NCBI GenBank assembly: GCA_041675805.1
Contig: JBAYTD010000034.1
Span: 1 to 21,911 of the forward strand
Direction: 5' to 3'
Length of the DNA: 21,911 nt
Source of the DNA: JANNWF01 sp041675805
GTDB taxonomy: Bacteria; Pseudomonadota; Gammaproteobacteria; Xanthomonadales; Xanthomonadaceae
In this document: positions 1-8,146 of the stretch, piece after piece
Layout of the letters: each line of letters begins with the position of its first letter
Numbering within the stretch: the stretch's first letter is position 1
Program-made: the position numbers and the translations under genes
The notes under the pieces: model-generated
Database searches by the model: none
Seen by the model: only the letters and a program-made list of their open reading frames with translations
What the model was told of the DNA's origin: nothing

Positions 1-7
1 CGGCCAG

Positions 8-31
8 GGCAGCCGACAAATCGGAACTGCC
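8..31. other. hairpin downstream of apaH
   Basis: The arms GGCAG+CCGA and TCGG+CTGCC pair into a 9-bp stem with a CAAA loop and a two-base AA bulge. It lies about 72 bases past the apaH stop in the direction of apaH transcription. There is no T-run on either side, so it is not a classical intrinsic terminator. It could help end the surA-apaH transcript or belong to a gene beyond the left edge. Nothing else is recognised in positions 1-102. Confidence 0.3.
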
Positions 32-102
32 ACGCGTCACGCGGGATCGACACGGCGGACATTGACGCATCGAGCGCGCTTGCGAGGGGAGCGGTGCGGT
101 CC

Positions 103-957
103 TCAGTCCTCGCCGCGCGGCGTGCCCGGCGGCACTTCCCGGCCGGCGACCTGGATCACCCGTGGCGGCTCGCCCGGCGGTGTCAGTTCCAGCGCCGTCA
201 GCTTGCCGCCCCAGACCGCGCCGGTGTCGATGGCATGCACGCCCAGGCCCATGAACAGGCCCAGCGTCGACCAGTGGCCGCAGACGATGCGCAACTCGCG
301 CTCGACGCGGCCGGGCACGCCGAACCACGGATACAGGCCGCTGCGCTGGGTGCCGGGCGGCCCCTTGTGGTCGTAGGCGATGCGGCCCTGCGGCGTGCAG
401 AAGCGCATCCGGGTGAAGATGTTGACGATGGCGCGGTAGCGCTCGATGCTCTTGAGTTCCGGCGACCAGTCCGGGCGGTCGCCGTACATGCCGCGAAAGA
501 GCTTGTCGTATTGCTTGCCGTGCAGCACGCGCTCCACCTCGCGGGCGCGGTTTTCGGCGATCTTCACCGTCCACTTCGGTGCCAGGCCGGCATGCAGCAT
601 CATCCAGCCGCGCTCGCGGTCGACGTGCAGCAGCGGCCGCCGGCGCAGCCAGTCGAGCAGCATTTCCCCGTCCTCGGCAAACAATACGCGGGCGAGGTCG
701 GCATTGACCTTGCGCTGGTCGGCCTTCTTGCGCTGCGCGATGCTGAGCAGGGACAGGTCGTGATTGCCCAGCACCACGGTGCTGTGGATGTCCAGCGAGT
801 GGATCAGGCGCAGGGTTTCCAGCGACTGCCCGCCGCGATTGACCAGATCGCCGCAGAACCACAGGTGGTCGCGGACCGGATCGAAGCGGATCGCCTCCAG
901 CAGGCGCTGCAATGCGTCATGGCAGCCCTGGATGTCGCCGATCGCGTAGGTCGCCAT
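103..957 (-). CDS. apaH: ApaH, symmetrical bis(5'-nucleosyl)-tetraphosphatase
   Basis: This cytoplasmic enzyme splits Ap4A into two ADP and, as known for the family, also removes Np4A caps from RNA 5' ends. The 284-residue protein has the ordered metallophosphatase motifs: GDIQGC at 7-12, GDLVNRG at 36-42, GNHD at 64-67, HAG at 122-124, GHW at 227-229 and HAIDTG at 241-246. These supply the two-metal site. The length is close to the E. coli enzyme (about 280 residues). The ATG at 955-957 shares one base with the apaG stop (TGATG), so the two genes are probably translationally coupled. It is the last gene of the surA-pdxA-rsmA-apaG-apaH operon. Identity is secure. Confidence 0.97.
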   Translation of the reverse strand: MATYAIGDIQGCHDALQRLLEAIRFDPVRDHLWFCGDLVNRGGQSLETLRLIHSLDIHSTVVLGNHDLSLLSIAQRKKADQRKVNADLARVLFAEDGEMLLDWLRRRPLLHVDRERGWMMLHAGLAPKWTVKIAENRAREVERVLHGKQYDKLFRGMYGDRPDWSPELKSIERYRAIVNIFTRMRFCTPQGRIAYDHKGPPGTQRSGLYPWFGVPGRVERELRIVCGHWSTLGLFMGLGVHAIDTGAVWGGKLTALELTPPGEPPRVIQVAGREVPPGTPRGED

Positions 958-1334
958 CAGTGCAGGGTGCGCGGCACGGCCAGGGTGAACGGGGCGATGG
1001 CGGCGTCGAAGGCGATGCCGTCGTCGGCCTGCATGCGGTAGCTGCCGTGCATCGTGCCGACGGCCGATTCCAGCACCGCGCCGGAGCTGTACTCGAACGC
1101 CTCACCCGGCCGCAGCCAGGGCTGCTGCCCGACCACGCCCTCGCCACGCACTTCCTCCACCTTGCCGGTGGCGTGGGTGATGATCCAGTGGCGGGAAACC
1201 AGTTGCGCCGGTGCCTGGCCGCTGTTGCGGATGCGGATGGTGTAGGCGAACACGTAGCGCTGCGCCTCAGGTGCCGATTGCTCTTCGAGATAGCGCGTGC
1301 TGACCTGGATGTCGATGCGATGTGCGTTGTCCAT
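957..1334 (-). CDS. apaG: ApaG, Co2+/Mg2+ efflux-associated protein, DUF525 fold
   Basis: ApaG is a small beta-sandwich protein of about 125 residues. It is always close to rsmA and apaH in gammaproteobacteria and has been linked to Co2+ resistance and Mg2+ efflux in Salmonella; its biochemical role is still unsettled. The family's glycine-rich signature GEGVVG is at residues 64-69, followed by QPWLRPGE and later GTMHGSY. The full length is 125 residues, which matches the family. The stop overlaps the start of apaH by one base, and 73 bases separate its start from the rsmA stop. Identity is secure from motif and context; the function comes from the literature, not from the sequence. Confidence 0.96.
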   Translation of the reverse strand: MDNAHRIDIQVSTRYLEEQSAPEAQRYVFAYTIRIRNSGQAPAQLVSRHWIITHATGKVEEVRGEGVVGQQPWLRPGEAFEYSSGAVLESAVGTMHGSYRMQADDGIAFDAAIAPFTLAVPRTLH

Positions 1335-1407
1335 CGCCGGATTGTAGTCAATGCGCAGTGCGCGTGGCGGTGATGGCGCGCGCGCGTCGACCCGAAAGCG
1401 TCGGCCG

Positions 1408-2211
1408 CTATGCCGGCCCGCTGCCGATCCCGCTGGCGGAAAGATGCCGGGTCAGGCGGCGGAAGTCGTCCACCGCCAGCGTTTCCGCGCGCGCCGACGG
1501 GTCGATCCCGCAGGCGCGCAGTTCGGCTTCCCCGCAAAGGCCGTGGAGAGTGTTGCGCAGGGTCTTGCGGCGCTGCGAGAAGGCCTGCTTGACCAGGCCG
1601 GCGAACAGCACGGCGTCGGCGATGCCGGGGTCGCCGCGCGGGCGCAGTCGGACCACGGCGGAGTCGACCTTGGGCGGCGGGCGGAAGGCAGCGGGCGGCA
1701 CGTCGAACAGCGCCTGCACCTCGCAGGCGGCCTGCAACATCACGCTGAGCCTTCCGTAGACCTTGCTGCCGGGCGCGGCGGCCATGCGGTCGACGACTTC
1801 CTTTTGCAGCATGAAGTGCATGTCGGCGATGGCGTCGGCATGGTCCAGCAGATGGAACAGGATCGGCGAGGAAATGTTGTAGGGCAGGTTGCCGACCACG
1901 CGCAGCGGCGTGCCGGCGGCCAGTGCGGTGAAGTCCACGCTCAGCGCGTCGGCATGGATGATGTGCAGCGCGCCGTGCCGGGCGGCGGCCTCGGTCAGTG
2001 GCGCGATCAGGTCGCGGTCGAACTCGATGGCGGTCAGTTCGCCGTGGCGTTGCAGCAGGGGAAAGGTCAGCGCGCCGGCACCGGGGCCGATTTCGACGAT
2101 GCGCTGGCCGGGGCGCGGATCGATGGCGCGCAGGATGCGTTCGACCACCTGGCGGTCGTGCAGGAAATGCTGGCCGAGCGCCTTCTTGGTGCGGTGCGCG
2201 GCCAGGCTCAT
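1408..2211 (-). CDS. rsmA: RsmA (KsgA), 16S rRNA adenine(1518/1519)-N6 dimethyltransferase
   Basis: RsmA dimethylates two adjacent adenosines in the 3'-terminal helix 45 of 16S rRNA, using S-adenosylmethionine, late in 30S subunit assembly. The 267-residue protein starts MSLAAHRTKKALGQHFLHD. The GQHFL motif is at 13-17, the SAM-binding GPGAG loop at 42-46, the acidic AIEFD strand at 61-65 and the catalytic NLPY at 108-111. The start ATG (2209-2211) overlaps the pdxA stop as ATGA, which fixes the start and suggests coupled translation; the reading frame stays open upstream only because it runs antisense-free through pdxA. The gene ends in TAG, one of the few amber terminators in the window. 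Confidence 0.97.
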   Translation of the reverse strand: MSLAAHRTKKALGQHFLHDRQVVERILRAIDPRPGQRIVEIGPGAGALTFPLLQRHGELTAIEFDRDLIAPLTEAAARHGALHIIHADALSVDFTALAAGTPLRVVGNLPYNISSPILFHLLDHADAIADMHFMLQKEVVDRMAAAPGSKVYGRLSVMLQAACEVQALFDVPPAAFRPPPKVDSAVVRLRPRGDPGIADAVLFAGLVKQAFSQRRKTLRNTLHGLCGEAELRACGIDPSARAETLAVDDFRRLTRHLSASGIGSGPA

Positions 2212-3179
2212 GGGCGGGCCGCCAGTTGCGCACACAGGTCCGCGGCGGCGCACAGGCTGCGCGGGTCGGCGAGGCCGCGGCCGGCCAAGTCCAGCGCCGT
2301 GCCATGGTCGACGGCGACGCGTGGATAGGGCAGGCCGAGGGTGATGTTGACGGCATGTTCGAGGCCGCCGTGCTTGAGCACCGGCAGGCCTTGGTCGTGG
2401 TACATGGCGAACACGGCGTCCGTCTTGGCGAGTTTGTCGGGCAGGAAGGCGGTGTCGGCCGGCAGCGGGCCGCGCAGGTCGAGGCCCTGCGCGCGCAGTT
2501 GCTCGATGGCCGGCTGGATGACCTCGATCTCCTCGCGGCCGAGCAGGCCGTTCTCGCCGGCGTGCGGGTTGAGGCCGAGCACGGCGATGCGCGGGCGGAC
2601 GATGCCGAACTGCCGGCGCAGGCTGGCGTCGAGGATGCGCAGGTCGCGCAGCAGGCCGTCGCGGGTGATCGCGTCGGGCACTTCGCGCAACGCCAGGTGG
2701 GTGGTCGCCAGCGCCACGCGCAGGCGTGCGCTGGCCAGCATCATCACCACGTCGGTGCCGGCCTGTTCGGCGAGCAGTTCGGTGGTGCCGCGATAGTCGA
2801 TGCCGCCGGCCTGGATGCTGGCCTTGTTGACCGGGCCGGTGACCACGCCGGCGCATTCGCCGTCGAGGCAGGCGCGGCCGGCACCGAGCAGGGCGTCGAT
2901 GACGGCGCGGGCATTGGCCGGATCGGCCGTGCCGAAGCGGGTCGGGGCGGCCTGCTTGACGACCCGTACCGGCAGGGCACCCGGCGCGCTGTCGGCCTCG
3001 GCCGGCAGCAGGGTCAACGGCAGGCCGAGCGCACGGGCGGCGGAGGCGAGGGTGTCCGGGTCGGCGAAGGCGAGCAGGCCACCGGGCAGTTCGCGCTGCG
3101 CCAGGCGCACGCACAGTTCCGGGCCGACGCCGCCGGGCTCGCCCGGCACCAGGGCCAGGCGTGGTCGCGGCGCGGTCAT
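2208..3179 (-). CDS. pdxA: PdxA, 4-hydroxythreonine-4-phosphate dehydrogenase
   Basis: PdxA oxidises 4-phosphohydroxy-L-threonine with NAD(P)+ in the DXP-dependent pathway to pyridoxal phosphate. The 323-residue protein has the three metal-binding histidines at H161 (ATTHLALR), H206 (LNPHAGE) and H261 (MYHDQG), plus PGEPGGVGPEL at 12-22 and TGPVNK at 114-119. The substrate-contacting GHTE motif of the E. coli enzyme reads GTTE here (131-134); from memory Xanthomonas PdxA shares this, so it looks like a lineage trait and not damage. The gene starts 16 bases after the end of the surA frame and overlaps rsmA by four bases (ATGA). Confidence 0.96.
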   Translation of the reverse strand: MTAPRPRLALVPGEPGGVGPELCVRLAQRELPGGLLAFADPDTLASAARALGLPLTLLPAEADSAPGALPVRVVKQAAPTRFGTADPANARAVIDALLGAGRACLDGECAGVVTGPVNKASIQAGGIDYRGTTELLAEQAGTDVVMMLASARLRVALATTHLALREVPDAITRDGLLRDLRILDASLRRQFGIVRPRIAVLGLNPHAGENGLLGREEIEVIQPAIEQLRAQGLDLRGPLPADTAFLPDKLAKTDAVFAMYHDQGLPVLKHGGLEHAVNITLGLPYPRVAVDHGTALDLAGRGLADPRSLCAAADLCAQLAARP

Positions 3180-3195
3180 CGGCGTCGGGCGCGGA

Positions 3196-3663
3196 TCAGG
3201 TGTTGGTCAGGCGGTTCTCGACATAGGCCTCGTCACGCAACTGGCGGACGAAGCGCTCGAATTCTTCCTCCGCCTTGCGCCGGGCGATGGCGTCGCGGGC
3301 ACGGTTGCGCAGGGATTCCTCGGTAATGTCCTGCTCGCGCTTGCCAAGGCGCTGGATCAGATGGAAGCCGACCTCGCTGCTGAACGGCTCGGACAACTCG
3401 CCATCCTCCAGCGCCAGCGTCACCCGCTCGACCGCCGCGCCCCAGGCACCGGAGGGATACCAGCCCATGTCGCCGCCCTGGTTGCGGGTCATGGTGTCGT
3501 CGGACTCCTGCTTGGCGATGCTGGCGAAGTCTTCGCCGGCCTGCAGGCGCTCGCGGATACGGTTGATCTTGGCCTGCGCCTGCTCGCGCGAGACCACCTC
3601 GGTGACCCGCACCAGGATGCCGCGCAGGTGGTATTCGGTGAGCGTCTGGCGCGAATCGTCGCG
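3196..3663 (-). pseudogene. surA: 3' part of surA beyond the in-frame amber codon (second parvulin domain)
   Basis: This stretch continues the surA reading frame with no shift after the TAG at 3664-3666 and ends in TGA at 3196-3198. It encodes the second parvulin (PPIase) domain and the C-terminal helix of SurA: TEYHLRGILVRV, then NQGGDMGW, VGFHLIQR and a final segment ending YVENRLTNT that matches the SurA C-terminus. The usual parvulin HARHIL is HLRGIL here. An isolated product could start only at weak sites such as the GTG at 3610-3612, and I see no clear ribosome binding site. Three readings remain: a recent nonsense mutation, a base error in the sequence, or suppression of the amber codon to give a 430-residue protein. 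The open frame afterwards favours a recent or artefactual stop. Confidence 0.75.
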
Positions 3664-4488
3664 CTAGTCGTTGACGCGGACCAGGTGGAAGCCGGTCGGT
3701 CCGCGCATCGGCGGCGTCATCTCGCCCACCGCCATGCCCTGGATCAGGTCGGTGAACATCGACGGTACTTCGTCGTAGCTGCGCCAGCCCAAGTCGCCGC
3801 CGTCGAGTGCGTTGGGCGCGTCGGAATAGCGGATCGCGGCGGCCTTGAAATCCATCTCGCCGCGCACGATCAGGTCGTGGATGCCTTCGACCTTGCGCTG
3901 CGCGGTCTCGATCTGTTCCTGGGTGGCGTTTTCCGGCAGCGCCACCAGCAGCAGCGAGGCGTTGACCTGGCCCTGGCTGAACTGGTTGTTGGCCAGCAGC
4001 AGGTCGATCTCGGTATCGCTGACGCTGACCCTGGACTGCGAAATGTTCTGTCGCAGGCGCTGCGCGGTCAGCTCGTCGCGCAGGGTCTGGCGGAACTCCT
4101 CGTAGGGCAGGCCGTCGGCGGCCAGTTGGGCGCGCAACTGGTCGACATCGATGTTGTTCTGCTGGGCGATGGAGCGGATGGTCTGGTCGACCTCGCCATC
4201 GGCGATGCGGATGCCCGAGCCCTGCGCGCGCTGCACCTGCAGGCGCAGCACGATCAGGCGTTCCAGCACCTGCTTTTCCAGCACGTCGCGCGGCGGGAGC
4301 TGCTGCGGCGTGTCGGCGTACTGGTTGAGGATGTTGCTGACCGCGCGCTGGAGTTCGCTGCGCAGGATCACGTCCTCGTCCACCACGGCGACGATGCCGT
4401 CGATCGGCGTGACATTGAGCGCCTGGGCGGAGACAGCGCAGGACACGAAGGCGAGGGCGAAAACGAGGGCGGCGAGCAGTCGGTTCAT
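3664..4488 (-). CDS. surA: SurA, periplasmic chaperone/PPIase, cut short by an amber codon
   Basis: SurA escorts unfolded outer-membrane proteins across the periplasm to the Bam complex. The start has a signal peptide: MNRLLAALVFALAFVSC, then cleavage probably after AQA near residue 23. The mature part opens with the family's DGIVAVVDEDVILRSEL (30-46). The N-terminal chaperone domain runs to about 170, then the first parvulin domain covers roughly 174-272, with GGDLGW at 230-235 and GFHLV at 266-270. Translation stops at codon 275 (TAG), where E. coli SurA has VNDLRGE. The frame continues unbroken to 3196, giving 430 residues in total against 428 in E. coli. The 274-residue form would keep the chaperone domain, which in E. 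coli supplies most activity. It starts 70 bases after the upstream channel gene. Confidence 0.9.
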   Translation of the reverse strand: MNRLLAALVFALAFVSCAVSAQALNVTPIDGIVAVVDEDVILRSELQRAVSNILNQYADTPQQLPPRDVLEKQVLERLIVLRLQVQRAQGSGIRIADGEVDQTIRSIAQQNNIDVDQLRAQLAADGLPYEEFRQTLRDELTAQRLRQNISQSRVSVSDTEIDLLLANNQFSQGQVNASLLLVALPENATQEQIETAQRKVEGIHDLIVRGEMDFKAAAIRYSDAPNALDGGDLGWRSYDEVPSMFTDLIQGMAVGEMTPPMRGPTGFHLVRVND

Positions 4489-4558
4489 GGAATATCCGAA
4501 AGGTGTTGCGGAAGTCGGCGGTGGGCGATGCTGGCGCAGCGCGGCTGAACGTACTTTA

Positions 4559-7500
4559 TCAGGCCGGCGTCGCCCCGGCGGCCGGCGGCGACGGCGTCTT
4601 GCGGGCCAGTTCCTCCAGCGGCGGCAGGCTGAGGTCGATGCCGCGGGCGGCGAACGCCTCGACGATCCGTGCGTGCAGGCCGCTGAGCACCGCCTCGCGC
4701 TCGTTCAGGGCACCGACGAAGACGCGCAATTCGAAATCCATGGTGCGCGGGCCGAGGGCGACGAAGGCCGCCTTCGGTGCCGGCTCGGCCAGCACCTGCG
4801 GCTGCGCCTGGGCGATTTCCTGCAACAGCGTCTGCACCTCGCGCGGCGCGACCTCGTAGCCGACGCCGATCTTCACCACCAGCCGGGTGCGCGTGTCGCT
4901 GAGGGTCCAGTTGCTGAGCCGTTCGGTGATGAAGGCCTTGTTGGGGATGATCAGTTCCAGCCCGTCGCCGTCGCGCAGCGTGGTGGCGCGGGTGCTGATG
5001 CGCGTCACCACGCCGGTCTGGCCGCCGATGGTGACGGTGTCGCCGACGCGGAAAGGTCGCTCCCAGAGCACGATCAGGCCGGAAACGAAGTTGGCGAAAA
5101 TTTCCTGCAATCCGAAACCGAGGCCGACGGTGAGCGCCGCCGCCAGCCACTGCAACTGCGACCAGCGCATGCCGAGCAGGCCGAGGCCGAGCACCATGCC
5201 GATGATGACGATGGCGTAGCGGCTCACGGTGGTGATGCCGTAGCGGCTGGCGGCGTCCAGCCCGGCGCGGCTGAGCAGGCCGATTTCCAGCAGGCCGGGC
5301 AGGTTGCGCGCGGCGCTGACGGTCAGCATCAGCACCGCGAGGCCGAGCAGCAGGCCCTTCAGCGTGATCGGCTCGCCGACCAGGCTGCCTTCGGCAAGGC
5401 TGTCGCCGACGCGCCAGAGCACGATTTCGTCCAGTCGCCCCAGCGCCGGCAGCACTTCCGCCCAGACCCACAGCAGACCGCCGACCCAGAGCACGATGGT
5501 CAGCGCGCGCAGCAGCCGGCTGGCATGGGCGTTGACGGTTTCCAGGTCCAGCGCGGGCTCCAGGTTCTCCAGTCCCGGCTCCTCGCGGTTCTCCTTGCGT
5601 GCCGCCTCGCGGCGCTCTTCCATCCGGCACAGCGCCAGGCGGCGCTCGCCGAGCAGGATCCAGCGCGACAGCAGACCGTGGACGATCAGCACCAGCACAC
5701 TGATCCAGACGCTGCCGATCACCGAATCGGCGATCATCCGGCCGCTGTACAGATGACCGTTGCCGACCGCCACGAGCATCGCCAGCAGCGCCGCCGGCAG
5801 CAGTGCGCGCAGGGCGCGGCGCAGCGGGTTCGGCTCCGACGAGCCGCCGCGACGCGGCCACAGCGCATCGGCCGCCAGCAGCCGCCAGGCTGCCCAGGCG
5901 ACCAGCAGGTAGAAGGCGAACAGCAACAGGCGACCCAGACTCTCGATGCCCGGTTCGTGCTCGCGGGCGAACACGAACACGATCAGCCCCTGCAACGGCA
6001 CGAACAACGCGCGCAGCCACGGCAGCGCGCGGGCGATGGCGTCACGGCGCAACCGCAGCCAGCGGAAATGCAGGTGTCCCAAGCCCTGCTCGAACACCAG
6101 CGCGCGCAACAGGCCGATCAGGAACACGCTGGAGGACATGGCGACCAGCGCCTTGCCCAGCGCGCTGGCGTAACGCTGCGGATCGGGCGTGCCGCGCAAG
6201 ACGTAGCCCAGCGCCCAGACCAGCAGCGCCGGCGGCAGGGCATAGCCGATGGAGATGGCCAGCGCCCTGAGGGTGTTGAGGTAACTGTCCTCGCGCGGGC
6301 GGCGCAGCAGCGGCGCGGCGGCGATGGTCATCGCGCGTGCCTTGCGACGCACGCGCACGAGGGCAACGGCCAGCGCCAGCGCCAGGACCGGCGTCAGCGG
6401 TGATTGCAGGAAGTGACGCCCGGTCAGCCGCAGGCTCTCGACCAGGCGGGCCGGATCGATCAGGCCGGCGATCCCGGCCAACAGCCGGCGCGGCCATTGC
6501 GCGTCGAGCGCGGCGTGACTGCGCGTCCACGGCAGGCTGCGGTCGAGCAGGGTACGCAGGGCGCGGGTGTCGGCAAGCTGGGCCGACAGCGTCGACTCGG
6601 CCTGTTCCAGCGCGCCGGTCAGCCGCTGCAGGGCGGCGTCGAGGCGCGGCAGCAGTTCGCCCTGCTCGCCGTACAGCCGATGCAGGTCGCCGCGCGCCAC
6701 CGCGCCGCGCTCGTCGTCCAGTGTCGATTGAGCGGCGGTGGCGGCGACCGCCATGTCGATGTCGGCCAGGCGGTCGCGCAGGTCGTCCAGCGTGATCTGT
6801 TGCAGGCGGACGCGGGCGAGATCGGCGCGGATGCCGGCGATCCGCGTCAACAGCGGCTCGACCGCTGCCAGACGGCGGCGTTCGCCGACCAGGATCAGGC
6901 CGAGCGCCTCGTCCTGGCCTTCCAGCGCCAGCCGCGCGCGCACCCCGCGCAGCGCGGCGGCGACGTCTTCGCGCGCCTCGCTGCGCGCCAGTTCGCCCTG
7001 GCGCAGGGCGGCGAGGCGCTGGTTCGCCTGCTCCAGCGCCTCGCCCAGCGCCAGCGCCAGCGCCGCCGCGTCGCGGATCGAGGGCTCGGCGGCGGCGTAT
7101 TGCTCGCTCTGCGCCCGCAGGCGGCTGAGCAGGGTCTGCACGCTGACTTGCTGGCGTTCGGCGATCAGCGCCTGCAACACCTCGATGCGCTGCTCGCGCT
7201 CGCCCAGTTCGCGCTGCGCCTGGCGCAGCCGGCGTTCGCTGTCGCCACGGCGCAGTTCGGCGGTATCGCGCTCCACCTGGCGACGCAGGCGCTCGGCGGC
7301 AAGGGCGCGAAGCTGTGCCTGCGCCTGGGCGGCGCGCGCCTGCAGCAGCGCTGGCGGCAGCTCGCCCGCGCCCTGGGCGGCGGCGATGCGGCGTTGCAGG
7401 GAGGCGATCTGCAGGCTCAGCTCGGCCTCGCGCTCGACCTCCGGCAGGGCACCGTCGCGCCCCGCCGAGAGCGCTTCGCGCAGGCTGGCGACTTCGCCCC

Positions 7501-7921
7501 GCCACTGCTCCAGCGCGCTGCGCTCGCCGGCCAGCAGGCGTTCGAGCTGTTCGCCATCGGCATCGTCGGGAAGCTGTTGCCGCCAGGCGCGGAAGGACAG
7601 CGCCGGATCGCTTTGCAGCCGACGCTCCAGTTCCGGGCGCTGCTGCTCGGCCAGACGGGCGGCCTCGCGCAGGGATTCGACCGCCGCCCTGGTGTCGTCG
7701 GCCTGGGCGTCGAAGGCGCGGGCGGCGTCCAGCGCGGTCTGCGCTTCCTGGCGTTGCGCGGCGTCGAGATCACCGGCTTCCAGCAGGGCGGCGGCACGCC
7801 CGATCGCCGACGCGGCGCTGTCCGGCACGGCCTCGGCCGCCAGCGCGCTGCCGACGATCAGCAGGCAGGCCAGCAGCGCGGCGAGGCGGTGGTGCGGCGG
7901 GGAGGAGAATCCAGGGGACAT
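4559..7921 (-). CDS. mscK: MscK/KefA-type large mechanosensitive channel, MscS family
   Basis: This is a tension-gated channel of the inner membrane that releases solutes on hypo-osmotic shock. The 1120-residue protein begins with a signal peptide (to about residue 29) and a long periplasmic region (about 30-480) rich in Ala, Arg, Gln and Glu with coiled-coil character. Several membrane helices follow between about 505 and 925. The MscS core has the pore helix with GLGFGLQEIFANF (933-945), then RPFRVGDTV (955-963) and IPNKAFI (992-998) in the beta domain. The length equals that of E. coli MscK, but MscM (YjeP) has the same architecture, so the subtype is uncertain. It sits where lptD usually precedes surA. 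It ends in TGATAA, a double stop. Confidence 0.85.
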   Translation of the reverse strand: MSPGFSSPPHHRLAALLACLLIVGSALAAEAVPDSAASAIGRAAALLEAGDLDAAQRQEAQTALDAARAFDAQADDTRAAVESLREAARLAEQQRPELERRLQSDPALSFRAWRQQLPDDADGEQLERLLAGERSALEQWRGEVASLREALSAGRDGALPEVEREAELSLQIASLQRRIAAAQGAGELPPALLQARAAQAQAQLRALAAERLRRQVERDTAELRRGDSERRLRQAQRELGEREQRIEVLQALIAERQQVSVQTLLSRLRAQSEQYAAAEPSIRDAAALALALGEALEQANQRLAALRQGELARSEAREDVAAALRGVRARLALEGQDEALGLILVGERRRLAAVEPLLTRIAGIRADLARVRLQQITLDDLRDRLADIDMAVAATAAQSTLDDERGAVARGDLHRLYGEQGELLPRLDAALQRLTGALEQAESTLSAQLADTRALRTLLDRSLPWTRSHAALDAQWPRRLLAGIAGLIDPARLVESLRLTGRHFLQSPLTPVLALALAVALVRVRRKARAMTIAAAPLLRRPREDSYLNTLRALAISIGYALPPALLVWALGYVLRGTPDPQRYASALGKALVAMSSSVFLIGLLRALVFEQGLGHLHFRWLRLRRDAIARALPWLRALFVPLQGLIVFVFAREHEPGIESLGRLLLFAFYLLVAWAAWRLLAADALWPRRGGSSEPNPLRRALRALLPAALLAMLVAVGNGHLYSGRMIADSVIGSVWISVLVLIVHGLLSRWILLGERRLALCRMEERREAARKENREEPGLENLEPALDLETVNAHASRLLRALTIVLWVGGLLWVWAEVLPALGRLDEIVLWRVGDSLAEGSLVGEPITLKGLLLGLAVLMLTVSAARNLPGLLEIGLLSRAGLDAASRYGITTVSRYAIVIIGMVLGLGLLGMRWSQLQWLAAALTVGLGFGLQEIFANFVSGLIVLWERPFRVGDTVTIGGQTGVVTRISTRATTLRDGDGLELIIPNKAFITERLSNWTLSDTRTRLVVKIGVGYEVAPREVQTLLQEIAQAQPQVLAEPAPKAAFVALGPRTMDFELRVFVGALNEREAVLSGLHARIVEAFAARGIDLSLPPLEELARKTPSPPAAGATPA

Positions 7922-8087
7922 CGACGGGTCCGCGACGGCATGGCGTGAGGGTAACGGAAATGCCGCGCCGGGCAGAATGCGATGCAGTCGAACGGCTGAA
8001 CGGCGCGCTCGGGGAAGGCTCCGCCACGGCCCCTGACGGGAACCTTTCCGCGCCGCTCACGGCCCGGCGCGGGGCCTCGCCGTTGGC

Positions 8088-8093
8088 TATACT
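8088..8093 (+). promoter_or_regulatory. candidate -10 element for the aldolase gene
   Basis: TATACT lies 53 bases before the aldolase ATG in the 225-base divergent gap (7922-8146) between the channel and aldolase genes. The sequence at the -35 distance does not resemble TTGACA, so either the promoter is activator-dependent or the match is chance. I found no convincing promoter for the channel gene in the same gap. Confidence 0.35.
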
Positions 8094-8146
8094 AGGCGGT
8101 CAACCATCCACGGATCGACAGCCGATCCCCTTCGCCGGAGTCCGCA

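Noticed and set aside
1408..3114. A 568-codon frame that appears to extend rsmA through pdxA
   Set aside because: The part upstream of 2211 is out of frame with pdxA and Arg/Pro-rich. RsmA begins at MSLAAHRTKK, where ATGA coupling with pdxA fixes the start.
3664..3666. Genome-wide recoding of TAG as a sense codon
   Set aside because: rsmA and the metallopeptidase gene end in TAG at natural lengths, so TAG works as a stop in this genome.
2800..6403. Long plus-strand open frames opposite surA and the channel gene
   Set aside because: They read as repetitive Arg/Ala/Gln/His-rich sequence with no domain, and lie opposite well-recognised genes.
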